A DNA stretch of 64,000 bases, taken from NCBI GenBank assembly GCA_047967505.1, contig CM106538.1. The stretch is one strand, 5' to 3'. This DNA comes from Dipteris shenzhenensis. Its lineage: Eukaryota > Polypodiophyta > Polypodiopsida > Gleicheniales. Of the stretch, positions 22,565 through 34,429 are shown piece after piece; positions within the stretch are counted from its first letter, which is position 1; each line of letters opens with the position of its first letter. The notes beneath the pieces are model-generated. The model had not been told where the DNA came from, searched no databases, and saw only the letters and a list, made by a program, of their open reading frames with translations. Both the position numbers and the translations under genes were made by a program.

Positions 22565-23332
22565 TTGCCATATTTCTCCCCAATGTCCCCTGATTCTCTC
22601 CATGCCCCATCATCACCTCCGACACTTCTGGTGCTTCCATCAGTAATGACACAGTATTCGATTTTGAATATTAGGATTTGGATAACTTCCAATGATGGGT
22701 ATGATTTTGATGAGATACCACTTCCTAGTAACCCCATCAAGGAATTTTGGAGCAAATATCCTGATATGAAAACTGGAGGTGGATGGACCCTGGACAACTT
22801 TCCTACCGGCCTTTGTCAGCGTCAAATTAGTGAAGGTTGGATTATCAAGTTGGATCCACAACCTGATTGGTGCCGTCCCAAGCTCTTTGATGTAATCTTT
22901 TTAAAGGAGTACTTACGGGCACCTCCATGTCTTAGAACCCATCCCAAGTTCTATGTAGTTCCACGGCCTAAAAAATGGGAAGCCAACATACACACTTTGG
23001 CTGAAGATCGAGTCATTAATTGGCCAATGATTGAAGCCTACTCTGGTGTAGAATGGAATATCCAAGGCACAATGGTACGAGCACTTCAGCAGCATGAACA
23101 AATAATGCGCGGCAACATTGATCGCTTCCTTCACCAAAGTGCTATATTCTGTAAAACATTGGAATTCATTCTGGAGGTCCCATGTTACCTTGATTCCCAT
23201 TTGCCTCCACTCAGCTTTAATCCCAATGAAAGGGTTGATGCTCAAATTACAAGTTGGCTCTATCAAAGAGTGATCTTCTTAGAGCACGCCACATATCTCT
23301 GTTCGAGCAAATGGTGGATAGAGGCTACCTAG
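22565..23332 (+). pseudogene. Post-pol ORF, C-terminal part (unknown, 255 codons)
   Basis: The longest uninterrupted frame after pol. It begins Ser/Pro-rich and turns into a Trp-rich, globular-looking sequence (GGGWTLDNFPTGLCQRQISEGW, then RPKKWEANIHTLAEDRVINWPM, then RFLHQSAIFCKTLEFILEV). Eight or more Trp residues argue for a folded domain. I recognise no family. It ends 156 bp before the 3' LTR. It may be the C-terminus of the same protein that starts at 19759, which would total about 1,100 codons. Confidence 0.5.
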
Positions 23333-23469
23333 AAACTGCACAAAAATTGTATGGTGCCAAGGCTTTATAGCAGGATCGACTGGCACAACACAAGTTCCAT
23401 AGCCATTGGACTAAAAATATGGTAGCCCAGGTACGTGATCGCAATAAGCCATAACTCGAGGACGAGTAA

Positions 23470-23488
23470 TAAAATGGATCCGGGAGTA
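23470..23488 (+). promoter_or_regulatory. Probable polypurine tract of 14 kb element
   Basis: TAAAATGGATCCGGGAGTA directly precedes the 3' LTR start TGTTGACTC. It is only partly purine (core about AAAATGGA and GGGAG). Confidence 0.45.
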
Positions 23489-24655
23489 TGTTGACTCTGT
23501 GCCAACATGAACTTATGTAGAAAGAGAATGCGATACAACTTTGTGTTACAACTTTATGATACAACTTTATGTTACACTTTGTGTTACAATTTTGTGATAC
23601 AACTTTGTGACACAACTTTGTGTTACAACTTCTACATGTAGAAAGAGAATGTGTTACAACTTTGTGATACAACTTTGTGTTACAACTTTGTGTTACAACT
23701 TTATGATACAACTTTGTGTTACAACTTTGTGTTACAACTTTGTGATACAACTTTGTGTTACAAATTTGTGTTACATGCAGAGAGAGAAGCTCTCCAACTT
23801 GTATAAATACCCCATAATGGAATGAAGCCCACACTCTTTGGGGCATTGTGTTGAGTCTACTTTGGTATTCCAAGCATTTGTCTCAAGTGTCCATGCTTCC
23901 TTGCACTCCACGTCCAAAAGCATGTCCTAACCTTGCAACTCCTCCTCCCCTCTCCTCCAACCTTGCAACCCATCTTCTCCCTCTCCTCCTCCCTCCTCCC
24001 TCCTCCTCCTCCTCCTTCCTCCTCCTCCTCCTCCTCTCTTCTCCTCCTCCCTCCTCCTCCTCCCTCCTCTCTCTTCTTTCCCCCATGCTCTTACACCTTC
24101 TTCCTATCCCACTCCTATGCTCCCACTAAACCCTTTGTTCCTCAACCCTTAAAACTCCATGATCTATGAGGGAGATGAGTTCTTCACCATGTACTCTATC
24201 CTGAACCTTGGAACCTCCTTCTAAACCCTAGAATCTCCTTCTAGACCCTAGAACTCCTTCTAAAACCTGGAACCTCCTTATGAACCTTGGATCCTTCTTC
24301 TAACCCTAGACTCCTTCTAAACCCCTAACCCTGGACTGCTTCTAAACCCTGGAACCTCCTTCTGAACCCCAGAACCTCCTTCTAACCCTTAAACTCCTCC
24401 TAAACCCTATAACCCCCAATGAAGGCGAAAGCCTTCATTACCTCAACAAAGATGATTTACGTTCCTTTTACACATGCATGCACTTTGTTTGCTTACCACA
24501 CTTAAGCCTATGTCTCTCACCGGAACACGACTCGAGGTCCTAAGCTACACGTATACTACAATCGACAACTCTAATATATCTATAGGTGACAAAAAGCCTC
24601 GGAACCCTGCAAACATAGAATACCTAGCTCTTCCTATGAAAGCAGTAGGAAAGAA
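23489..24655 (+). repeat. 3' LTR of 14 kb element
   Basis: Direct copy of 10517-11693 with the same module order: 13-bp array (about 23531-23774), TATA box at 23812, CCT-rich tract, 21-bp array, unique 3' part. The last six or so bases diverge from the 5' copy, so the right edge is approximate. Array lengths differ between the two LTRs. Confidence 0.88.
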
Positions 24656-25056
24656 ATAGGGACAATGACATCTTATTTTTAATATAGTAGAGCAACAAGC
24701 TAGAGAATTGGCAGAGGAGGAATGGGGTGAGAGCTAGGCAAAGGGGCTTTGAATAATGAGAAAGATACAAAGCTAGCCGATAGGGGCTTTGAGAAAAGAG
24801 AATGATGAAGAGGGAAAAAAGAGGATGTGAAAAAGCACGTTGACCACCATGGGCTCCTATTGCTTGATATTGCATGCATCATTGAGGGTTTAGTAGGGTG
24901 AGTGTGCCACATGGTGCAACCTCCAAAATCCTACAAGATGCCTTTATAGAGGACTTTGAGGGCTGCTCTTGTGCAATGTGGCCATCCTAGCAGCCTTCTT
25001 ACTTGTCCCAAAGAACCTTTAATGCACCCCAAAGCAACACCCCAAAGCAACCCCCC
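24656..25056. other. No gene seen
   Basis: AG-rich then mixed sequence after the 3' LTR. It carries no recognisable feature and no target duplication. Confidence 0.4.
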
Positions 25057-25057
25057 A

Positions 25058-25093
<36 letters not shown>

Positions 25094-25132
25094 GACACAC
25101 ACAGACACACAGACACACACACACACACACAC
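25057..25132. repeat. CT then CA microsatellite
   Basis: About 20 bp of CT repeat passes directly into about 56 bp of CA repeat with CAGACA interruptions. Confidence 0.9.
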
Positions 25133-25139
25133 TCCCATT

Positions 25140-25640
25140 GGGGGGAGATATTAAGTAGCACCTCAATCTTTATGGGGGTTTCTTTTAATGTAATGCATTA
25201 TTACATGGCAATGATTGGATATGTAATAGCACTTTTTCCATTTTATATGGATAGGAACATCTCGATACATGTTTAAAACAAGTAGTTATAGTCGGAGCTA
25301 TTTGATGTATAGGGACCAAAAAGAATGGAATACACTTCCAGTAATGAAGATGGAATTGGACACCTATGATATGGGAATTATGATCCCCATTAGTTAATAA
25401 GGGAGATAACAGGAAATGCCTCCCACTACAAGAAGTAATAGGAAGTGCCCCAATCTCATTGGGGCTTATCTCAATTTAATATATTACTGAGTGGTAATAT
25501 TGAATAGATAATACCAAAATTTCCAATGTATATAGATGTGGATATTTTGACACATGATTAAGGGGATCATAAGTAATAAATCATGTATGATATGCATGGA
25601 CTAAAGAAAAAGGGAGATGGCTTGCATCTATTTGCCAAGA
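25140..25640 (+). repeat. Two diverged copies of a unit of about 230 bp
   Basis: Sequence at 25140-25390 and 25400-25640 shares the same succession of motifs: GGGGAGATA, ACCTCAATCT/GCCCCAATCTCAT, TTTAATGTAATGCATTA/TTTAATATATTACTGA, GGATATGTAATA/GAATAGATAATA, ATATGGATAGGAAC/ATAGATGTGGATAT, GATACATG/GACACATG. Alignment was by eye. No coding potential. Confidence 0.45.
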
Positions 25641-27820
25641 ATATTTTCAGACTTGATCGGAATATATTTTTTTGATCCAAGGGAATTGGAATTATAGGAG
25701 ATGCGTGATACAAAATTATACCACAGGAGTATTACTGGAGGAAACTAGATTAGCTAAGATATAGAAATATGAGAGGGTATTAATTCATGCCTTCTAGTCA
25801 TTTTAATGAACAAAAGTTATATTTATAATGGTTATGGAACCACCATGGGTTTAAAATGTATGATGACTTTGAATGGGAAATATATCCACGAAAGGACGAA
25901 TATGGGATTGAAAGGAAACCCATGATATATACCACCAATTGTTTAATGGACTATATGTTGGAGTCATCTTGGAACACTGATTTGTCCATGGGTAAGTAGA
26001 AGGGACATACAAATACCCATAGAGATTGATTTTATCCAAGGAACCCCGGGAGATGAATGAAGGGTAAAGAGAGGGATAAATATTATAATTTGAGTGTTGT
26101 ATTAAGATAGGTTCCTATCCTACCTTACCGAGGTAGATATATACACTAGGATGGGAACTGGGCACTAGTGAATACCGTGCATTGAGCAATTAGGAGATTG
26201 TAGCCAGAGAGATTTTTCACTGACAGGCAGCTGTAGGCATAATTGAAGGCAGTAAGTACCAGAGGACCCCCTGGGAGGGAGAGTCCTCCCCATTGCCCAA
26301 GGTACTGCAACACCCAGAGGGAGATCTAGAAAATAGGGAGCCCGCCAAAGGAGAGCTTGCAAAAGCAGGACTGAGCAAACCCGACTTCGAGACAAGCACC
26401 TCCAGTGGAGAGCAGCCAAGGCAACTTTGCTAGTGAGAAGCATGAGATACTGGAGGCACTGGAGCAAGAGAGACTAGTCCAATGTGAGAAAATAATAGCA
26501 AGATTTGCGAACTTGTGTTCACGCACCGTGAACACTCAAAAAGACGTACTCTATGCAGACAAAGGAGGATGGACGCTCAACAGGTAGGCTATTGCATCAA
26601 TTTGATTAGAAGCACGAAAACTAGGGCAGTATTAAGATGCCCTTAAGTCTCCCATTAGAGCCCATTAGCATGGTAGCCATTAGTAAAACATAGTAGTGCT
26701 CATGATAGTTAAACAATAGAGTTTGAGAAGCTATCTCTCATAATAGACGTGCGTAGCAAGAGAGATGGCGATGAACACTGTGTAGCCACTTCCCACTCGA
26801 TCGTATTGTTGTCTACGTGAATGATTGTTGGGAGGATGTGGGAAGCGAAGTCCACTATGGGACATCTCCCCTAATCCATGGAGATTGATCCAATAGTGTG
26901 GATTACCGTAGACTCGAGTCCTTTGGTTGGTAGTGAGCTCTTTGGTTGGTAGCGGAGCAGTAGCATGCATGCTGTAGCGCTTCTTTTATGAAGACAGTAT
27001 AAGGGTCAGCTTACCCCGAGGTGCGCCTCCATGATTCCTTACGTACTCTCATTTGTGAAGCACCTCCACAACAAACGAGTTTAATGAATAGACAGAGAGT
27101 TTCAACAATGCAAGCAGATCATCGAAGACCAAGAAGCAGCTGTCACGTAGCTCCCAATGAGCAACGGCAAATTAAAAAGGAGGGATTGGACCTCTGCCAC
27201 GTTCTCACCCCGCACTGATGTATAGAAGCATACTAGCAAGAACCACACACTCTGTTTACTTGAGAAACTCTATGAAAGCCTGTGAGCCAGAGAGTTCATG
27301 ACTCGGTTGGCATAGTGAGGATCCTAGTTGTGGGACTCTTGAGACAGCTCCAAGATATTAGGGTCTGTAGTATACTAGCGACCAACTATAAAACATCCTC
27401 ATGGAGCTCAATGTCCAAGCCATGACTTGTAGCCACAATGGAGATATGGGCTTCTCCCCTCGAGCTTCCTACCCTCTATTCCCTTGGCCTGCATCTCATA
27501 CTGACCGCCATTATAGGCCATCTTTCCAACTCTTCTTCCCAAGCCCTCAGGGATACCTTCATCTCTCTTTTCTTCACTTCCGCCCTCTGCAACAAAGATT
27601 CATAGTGATACGGATATCTCATTCCCACCACAGTGTGCAATATTCATGCATAGGAAGTAGAAGCTAAGGGAGTATGATTCCTGCAATTAGAAATAGTAAA
27701 GTTGAAGTTCAATGAATTAATGAAATGAATGATTCAAAGGTATTAAAGGTATTTGATTTTGAATGTATCAAGGATGTTGGAATGAGATGTGAATTAGAGT
27801 AGTAGAAATGTAGGTTGAAA
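25641..27820. other. Unidentified sequence with one weak ORF
   Basis: No gene is supported. A + strand frame at about 26390-26587 reads SEKHEILEALEQERLVQCEK and ends DKGGWTLNR before a stop at CAGGTAGG, which also resembles a splice donor. It could be an exon fragment, but I see no partner exon. The rest is AT-rich. Confidence 0.3.
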
Positions 27821-27950
<130 letters not shown>

Positions 27951-28603
27951 TATGCTTTTTATATTTAAAAATTAGACTAGCCATTATAGCTAGACCATGA
28001 CTTTAATCTTTCCTTAGTCAATCATCTGATAGTCCGTGAGGTACTAATCTAAGAAGGTGCATTGCTATTAAGCACTAGATAATCCATGATGTGCTAAAAA
28101 CATTATAACAGGTTATACAACCTATGTTAAGCCAATGCATTAGGATTAAATACGGGCTCATTATGTGTTAATGACAACCGTTGGATAAAACATATGACTT
28201 TGTAATGACCAAAAGTCTAAAAGACTACTATAGCACATGGGCTTGGGAGTGCTCATTAAAATAAAGGGTGTTAAAGTAAATAAAGTCTATGCACACATAT
28301 TACAAGTAACTTTGTATGAAAGTTCATGTTTGGAATGAAACGACGAACGATGAGGAACTGACTATGTCAGTCGAGTACATAGATGGCTATATAAGCCTCC
28401 CATACACGCCTCTACAAACTCGAATTGTGGATTCTATGAGACACAACTCATACTTGTGCTCTGCCTTCAGTCTCAGCAAGTATTCTTCTTCTAATTCATC
28501 TTCTTTGCTTGCATACATAGCTAGTAAGCTTCCCATAAAGTATCACAGCACGAGTGAATATACAAGCCTTGGCTGACTGACAAGATGGAGGATAGCACGT
28601 GAT

Positions 28604-28637
<34 letters not shown>

Positions 28638-28652
28638 CACACACACACACAC
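28604..28652. repeat. (AC)n microsatellite with ATGC flank
   Basis: About 24 AC units with one G interruption, followed by ATGCATGCATGC-type repeats to 28676. Confidence 0.9.
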
Positions 28653-28856
28653 ATGCATGCATGCACACATGCACACAAATGTTGTCACATTAGGTGGCAT
28701 GAAATGGGCCTAAACACCTAGGACTAATAAAGGGATCACATGATGTAGTGTATAGCACACTGCCTTTGTGGATGTGCACTTTCAAGAGGATGGAATTTTG
28801 TAATAGAAATCTTATTAATCTAAATGGTTTAGGATCTAAATATGGATTAGTTTATT

Positions 28857-30505
28857 GTTAACCCATTTCCATGGTTAACACATTGGCCATCCATGTTCGA
28901 TTAGATCTAGGGATTTTGTGCACATTTGCACTACATTGTATTACATTATTGGTGCACAAAGCATATGGTTTGCACCATAGGTTAGGAGGATTACATCCCC
29001 ATCCACATCTTGTTGGTTGCAATCCATGTGGCCTGTCATTGTATAACATGTGGCATAGAGGTTACCCTCTTTGATCTATATATTAAGAGCATGGCAAGAG
29101 TAGTGCTCATTCCTGCTAGCCCTAATTGGAATCCACTCTTGTGTCCTTGTGTCAACATGAGTTCTTGTCTCCTTCTTGATGCTCTTGTGTGGAAGAGTTG
29201 CATTGAGTGTGAGAGGCTGCATAGCTAGAGCTTGTGTAGCTAGGATGGGAGCACCTCATGATAATGCCCATGCCTTGTGCATGGCTAGAGTGGGTGATTA
29301 AGTGCTAAAGGAACAGGTTGAGAGGTAAGTGCGAGTTTAAAGAGAGATGAGAGAGAATGAGAGAGGAGTTGAGTCCTTTCTTATTTTGGTATTTGTTGTT
29401 TTATTTACGTTAATTTAGGTAAAGGCTAGATTAAATTTCTATTTTCTTGAGCTTGAGTTTTGGTCTCTCTCCTCCTATGTGGCTTCTAGTGCCATGTAGA
29501 TGCCTGGTGTGTTATTTGAAGGCTTAACATTTTGGTTTTATTGCCGAGCCTTGGACTCGAGTCACTCGAGTGAGAGTGACTATCCTTCAAAATGTTGAGC
29601 CTTAAATAGCACATGGGAATTGGAAGTGCCTCAAACAGCACATGCACTAGAAGCCACATAGGAGGCAAGAAACCCAAAACCCAACCTCAATAATACATCA
29701 ATTTAATTTAACCTATTCTAAAAGGGAAATACAACCTAAAACCTAACCTAGCCTAAAGAAAAAAACACATAGCAAAATAAGAGAAGGATTAAACTCTCTC
29801 TCTCTCTCTCATCTCTCTTTCAACTCACTCTCACCTCTCCACCTTTTCTTTTAGCAATAGTCTCCCACTCTAACCATGCACAATGAATGGGCATCATTAT
29901 GACATGTTCCCATCCTAACCACACAATCTCTAGCCATGCAAGCATGTATTGAATGGGGTAAATCAAGTCTCTACAAAAGGAGGAAATCAAGTACACGACC
30001 CATGTATCTCACTACTACAAATGAAGAACCTCCAAGACAAGAAGAAAGGAATGCTGCCGATGCAATTGCAAGACTCCTTCCACACCAAACACCACACTAC
30101 ATGAAGATCTTCAACCAAGATCTAGTGCATCTAAGTTATGAAAAGTCTCTCACACTCAAAGCAAACCTTCCACACAAGAGCATCAAGAAGGAGACAAGTA
30201 CTCATGTTAAGACAAGGACATAAAAGTGGATTTCAACTAGGGATAGACGGAATGAGTCCTCCTCTCACCATGCTCTCAATATATAGATCAAAGACGGTCA
30301 CCTTTGTGCCATATGTCATACAATGAGAGGCCACATCAATTGCAACCAATAGGATGTGGAGGGGGATGCAATCCTCCTAGCCTATGGTCCAAACCATGTG
30401 CTATGTGCACCAATAATGTAATGCAATGTACTGCAAATGTGCACACAAGCCCTAGATCTAATCGAACATGGATGACCAATGAGTTAACCATGGAAATGGG
30501 TTAAC
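28857..30505. mobile_element. Long imperfect inverted repeat (foldback-type element)
   Basis: The left arm (28857 to about 29570) and right arm (about 29575 to 30505, reverse complement) match along almost their whole length. The outer ends pair as GTTAACCCATTTCCATGGTTAAC and its complement. Inner matches include CTCCTATGTGGCTTCTAGTGC at about 29471 and its complement ending near 29662. The right arm carries about 200 bp extra (about 29935-30130). The centre contains the short palindrome ACTCGAGT. I see no target duplication. It could be a non-autonomous DNA transposon with long terminal inverted repeats, or two opposed copies of one repeat. Confidence 0.8.
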
Positions 30506-30613
30506 GTGCCCCCACTTACAGTAAAGTACATTCCAACCTCAAAATGTGAATGTGAAACGTACATTAATGTAAGTGCAAAATATAGGGAATAGAAAATATG
30601 GCTCAAGGGGAAA

Positions 30614-30943
30614 ATGCTGGCCGATGAGGAAATGTGCAAGATGCATGTTGATGAGGTACATGTTGATGTAGAAAGAGACTTCCCCTTAGATGATGTGGTA
30701 ATGAGAGGGGGAGGAGTTTCTATAGCATTAGGAAATAAAGGGGTGCATGACAATAATGATGGGGTGTTTTTCAATGAAAACTCAAGATGGCCTGAAAGTG
30801 GAGATAAAGGAGCTAGCATATCCAAAGGTGTTGATGAAGTATCCATGAATGTGCAAAGAGAATCTTCCTCAAAGAATGGAGAAATGAGGGGACAAGAGGT
30901 CTCCACAACATCATGTAAGGGAGGGGTCCTTGTAGGTGAATGA
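30614..30943 (+). CDS. Hypothetical ORF with internal duplication
   Basis: A 109-codon frame with no clean ATG context. Two segments look duplicated: VDEVHVDVERDFPLDDVVMR and VDEVSMNVQRESSSKNGEMR, each followed by a Gly/Val-rich stretch ending in G-V. The duplication also exists at DNA level (spacing about 180 bp). An overlapping frame on the other strand (31023-30484) is equally open. I recognise no family. It is probably decayed repeat sequence and not a gene. Confidence 0.2.
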   Translation: MLADEEMCKMHVDEVHVDVERDFPLDDVVMRGGGVSIALGNKGVHDNNDGVFFNENSRWPESGDKGASISKGVDEVSMNVQRESSSKNGEMRGQEVSTTSCKGGVLVGE

Positions 30944-31479
30944 AGGCTTAGAGGGGCAGTCAATGATGATGATAAATCATGGGATGCCTCACTTGGTGGA
31001 ACAAACAAAGGACCATATTGCATAACATCCCACTGGCGATCTATATGAAAAAAGCCAAGATGATCCTACAATGTGGCAAGAAGTGTGGTAAACCTTGGAG
31101 TGCTATCACAAGTAGAACAAAACATGTCATCATGATGTGCAGTCCATGAACCCTAGAGTGTGTCATAGAGCTCATCACATGCATACTAGAGAAATGTTAT
31201 CGATGATCACAAATCATTGTAGCTACAAAGGAAAAGTGATATGTAGCTAGGGTAGTTTCATGCTGTGGAGGTGGCATACAAAGGCATACATCAATGAGGG
31301 GAGATGGGGAATGTGAAGTAATACATTTCTAATGGGGGGGAGAAGGAAGGTGAATAATATTATGTGCAAGCTGGTCCATCCCATGCTCGAAATGCATGAA
31401 CATATACATGATCTAGGACTGTGAGCTTGTACGAATATGAAAAAGATGATTGAGCACATGGTGTTGACTTCAATGTTGA

Positions 31480-31980
31480 TGATATAGAGTGGAGGAAAGA
31501 AAGAAAGAAAAAGAAAAAGGGGAAAGAGGGGGGGGAAAGGGAAAAGCAAGTGGGTAGGATTAAATTTATTAAAGGGATGGATGGGGTAAGGGGGTGAAAA
31601 AAAATATAAAAAGGAAAAAAAAGAGGGTGAAAAAAAATATAAAAAGGACCAATATTTTTAGTGGGTGGAGAAAAAGTAGACGGGAAAAAGGAGTGGGAAG
31701 GATTAAAATTTTGAAGGGGTGAATGGGATGAGGGGGAATGAGAGGAGAGGATAGGAGTATGAGGTGGTGGGGCAATGTGGGAAGCTTAGTGGTGAGGTAC
31801 ATGATAGGTGGTGGAGAGCATAGAGGGGTATGAAGTGGTGGAGGGGATAAGGGATTAAGGGTATGTGGAGGGGGTGAGGTAGAACATACGTTGTGGAGGG
31901 GATAAGGGATTAGGGTATGAGGGTTGAGGTGGTAAAGGTAGAGGGGGGGGGTGGGGTAAAATAGGGTTTCACCAACCCAA
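31480..31980. repeat. Purine-rich tract with short tandem copies
   Basis: About 500 bp of G/A-rich + strand. GGGTGAAAAAAAATATAAAAAGGA occurs twice (about 31591 and 31626). Motifs such as GAGGGGATAAGGGATTA recur at about 31837-31915. Runs of eight Gs lie near 31945. Confidence 0.7.
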
Positions 31981-32379
31981 CATCTTCCTGCTTAGCTCCA
32001 TGCTATTGCCTCGACAGAGACCTCCTTCGTACTATTGCTCACCTCAAAATTGTAGCTCGAGTGCTTTGAGAATCTGATGGGACAGTGGCCTCTGGAATAG
32101 GGTGAGGGTGGAGACCTAGGTCAGCTTCGAATTCGGAAAAGTCATGTTTGGACTCCATCGCAAATAGGAGGGGGAGTTGAGTGACGAGGAAATCGATGGA
32201 TGAGGAAGAACAGGAGGACATAAATTTGCTGGTGGGGATGTAGAGGAAGTGGGCAAGAAATTGTCAGATTTTTGGATAAATTTTGATAGAGTTTTGCTGT
32301 AACAGCTATGGCGATGACCTGACAGGATAGGCCTGCTTTTATAGATTTCTACCCCCCCAACCGAAGGGATATTGGTATG

Positions 32380-32720
32380 GCGACAGTCGATGCTGAATTT
32401 AATGGTGACGGTTGGTGGTGAACCTCGATGGCGATAGTTGGCGTGGAGTGTCTTATGCCGCAACGGGCATGGTACTCAAATGTTGACGAGGCGGTGCTAT
32501 TTTGGATGGTGATGATCCGTTGGGTATCATGATCACGATGGTCAATGGCACTATGAACATTTCGATGACGATCAATGGTGTAATGGCTTGGCAATGGTCA
32601 GTGGTGTAATGGCTTGGCAATGATCGACGGCGAACATTTCAACGGCGGTCGGTGGGGAACATGTTGGCGATGATCGGTGGTGAACATTTCGATGAGAGTC
32701 AGTAGGGTAGTGACTATGTA
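32380..32720. repeat. Degenerate repeats of GGTGAACATTTCGATG type
   Basis: Phrases such as GATCAATGGTGTAATGGCTTGGCAATGG and GGTGAACATTTCGATGA recur with changes. Two GTGTAATGGCTTGGCAATG copies lie at about 32577-32622. No gene is seen from 31980 to 33600. Confidence 0.55.
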
Positions 32721-33599
32721 AAAAGAGGGAAAAGAGGAGGGAGGAGTGGGGTGGGGGAAAATGTGGACTGAACAGAGTGCACTTGTGTGGTGCAATGTGA
32801 TAGTGAGGTCAACATGCAAGAGCATGAACACTTGTAAAAGATGCAAGAGCGGCTGATCGTGTGTGTGCGTGCGGTGTGTTCAGTAGGGACTAGTGGCTAT
32901 GGGTGCATCGAGTGATATGCCTACTATACTGACTCACCTCGACATAGACGTGATGATTATGATGAATGTAGTAGAAGCAGCGCCATACTACAGCATAGCG
33001 AGTGAGGAGCCATGTAGAGTATGCATCCAGCTTGTTCCTTACCTTGGATGCCAGCGGCACCTTTGTGTCGGACTTTGTTGTTGTTGTGGGGTTAGATCTC
33101 CTTGGAGAATGAGCTTTCATGAATCTATCTATGGGGCTGGCCCCTACTTGTGTGAGTAGGGCGGTGCCATTACCTTCGAGTGTCCGTCCCTAGGGCAAGG
33201 TTCTTGTGTATCTCTTTGTGGGGTGGAATTCGGTTCCTGTAGAGTTTCTCGACTGGTGGTGGCGATGTTTGTGTTAAGTTGGACCGCCCTTGGCACCAGT
33301 GCATATTGGGTACCTTGAGGCTGGCCTATTGTGTTCGGTTCATTGTGGCAGGTTCTTGTGTTATTGTATCCCAAGAAGACATAGGCTTTTGTGGTGCTAC
33401 CTTCGATGCCTTCGGGAGTTGCCCTGTCTTTTTCTAGATCTAGGTGACTTTGTTGCCGTGACCACCCAAGCCGGCGATGTTTCTTGAAATGTCAGTGATG
33501 CGTAGCAGCGGCGGATGAGGCATGAGCTCACGGTGAAGCTTTCTTTGGTTAGTGCATGTGTGTGGGGGAAGCGATCTTAAGGTGACTAGAGCTATTGTT

Positions 33600-34264
33600 G
33601 CAGCGTTACCGCTCTAGGCATCAGCTCCGATCGAAGTGACATTGGGCATAGAGGATAGCATCTTGTACTTGCAGCTCTCGAACTTCTTGAGTGGAGGATG
33701 GTAGCATTGGTTGAGTGTGCAATGGCAGTGGTTTACCACTATGGTGAGCTTTCTTCTCTTTTTGAGTTGGGCCCTTAAGCAGTGTGCTAGTGGAGGCTGG
33801 GGCTTCCAAATAGCTTTGTTGTGTTGCTTCATTTTTGCATATCGACGAGGTCAAGGCTGAAGAGGGGGGCTTGGTCTGCATGGGTAGACTACTGCCGTTT
33901 GACCACCATTGGTAAGCGAAGCAGTTCGGGTGTGCTAGTCGATTTGGCAGTCGACAACGTAGCACCAGGTTCTTCCTAGAATAATTTGCCCTTCGGTGGC
34001 TTCTGTAGGGAGAACATAAAAGTGTATATCCGCAGCTTGGTGAACAACCATTAGACTTAGATTTACATAACCCAAGGTTTGCAGAAGTTGGCTGTCTATA
34101 TAGCCCTTATTGAGGCAATAGTGAGGGTTAGAGGTACATGTAGCTTTTCCCATACCTCTTGGGAGATGAAGTTGTGGCTCGCTCCTGGGTCCACGAGTGC
34201 TTTGATGCACATGTGCGGTACCTGTAGCTAAACAAGCAACCTGGCTAGCTCTATTGTTAGCCAT
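33600..34264 (-). pseudogene. Stray Ty3/gypsy protease remnant
   Basis: On the minus strand, CIKALVDPGASHNFISQEVW (about 34207-34148) is a retropepsin active-site region with D-P-G in place of D-S/T-G. A one-base shift near 34090 follows. The next frame has GYIDSQLLQTLGYVNLSL and EGQIILGRTWCYVVDCQIDW, the protease C-terminal Ile-Leu-Gly motif. Further on, PPLKKFESCKYKMLSSMP resembles the protease-RT linker. It lies downstream of the integrase end of the neighbouring minus-strand element, which is the wrong place for that element's own protease, so it probably belongs to a second, nested element. Confidence 0.6.
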
Positions 34265-34429
34265 CCATTAGTTGCATTTATTCAGTCGTTGCCTTAAGAA
34301 GGGTCATTTGTCTACGCTATCAGATCTTAGCATTATGGATTCTAGCTTCCTCAATGGCCTGGCACTTCATCCTAGCCACCTCTGCCTTGAGTTCCTTTTC
34401 TCTATGCACGGCTTGAAGGGTGGAGATAA

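Larger units (their letters stand above)
10517..24655 (+). mobile_element. 14.1 kb Ty3/gypsy element with tRNA-Asp primer site and post-pol ORF
   Basis: Two direct LTRs (10517-11693 and 23489-about 24655) bound an internal region in the order primer site, long leader with assembly gap, gag, protease, RT, RNase H, integrase, about 4 kb of further coding-like sequence, 3' LTR. The tRNA-Asp-type primer site and long extra region fit the Tat/Athila branch of plant Ty3/gypsy elements. Over about 235 bp at the LTR 3' ends I count 10 differences, 9 of them transitions (about 4%). No target duplication is visible, and the last few bases of the 3' LTR differ from the 5' copy, so its right end may be damaged. 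Confidence 0.88.

Noticed and set aside
22565-23332. Env-like protein
   Set aside because: No signal peptide, transmembrane segment or fusion-type motif that I can see, so I did not call it env.
26390-26587. Possible host exon ending at CAGGTAGG
   Set aside because: Upstream stops and no partner exon. Kept only as a note in the region entry.
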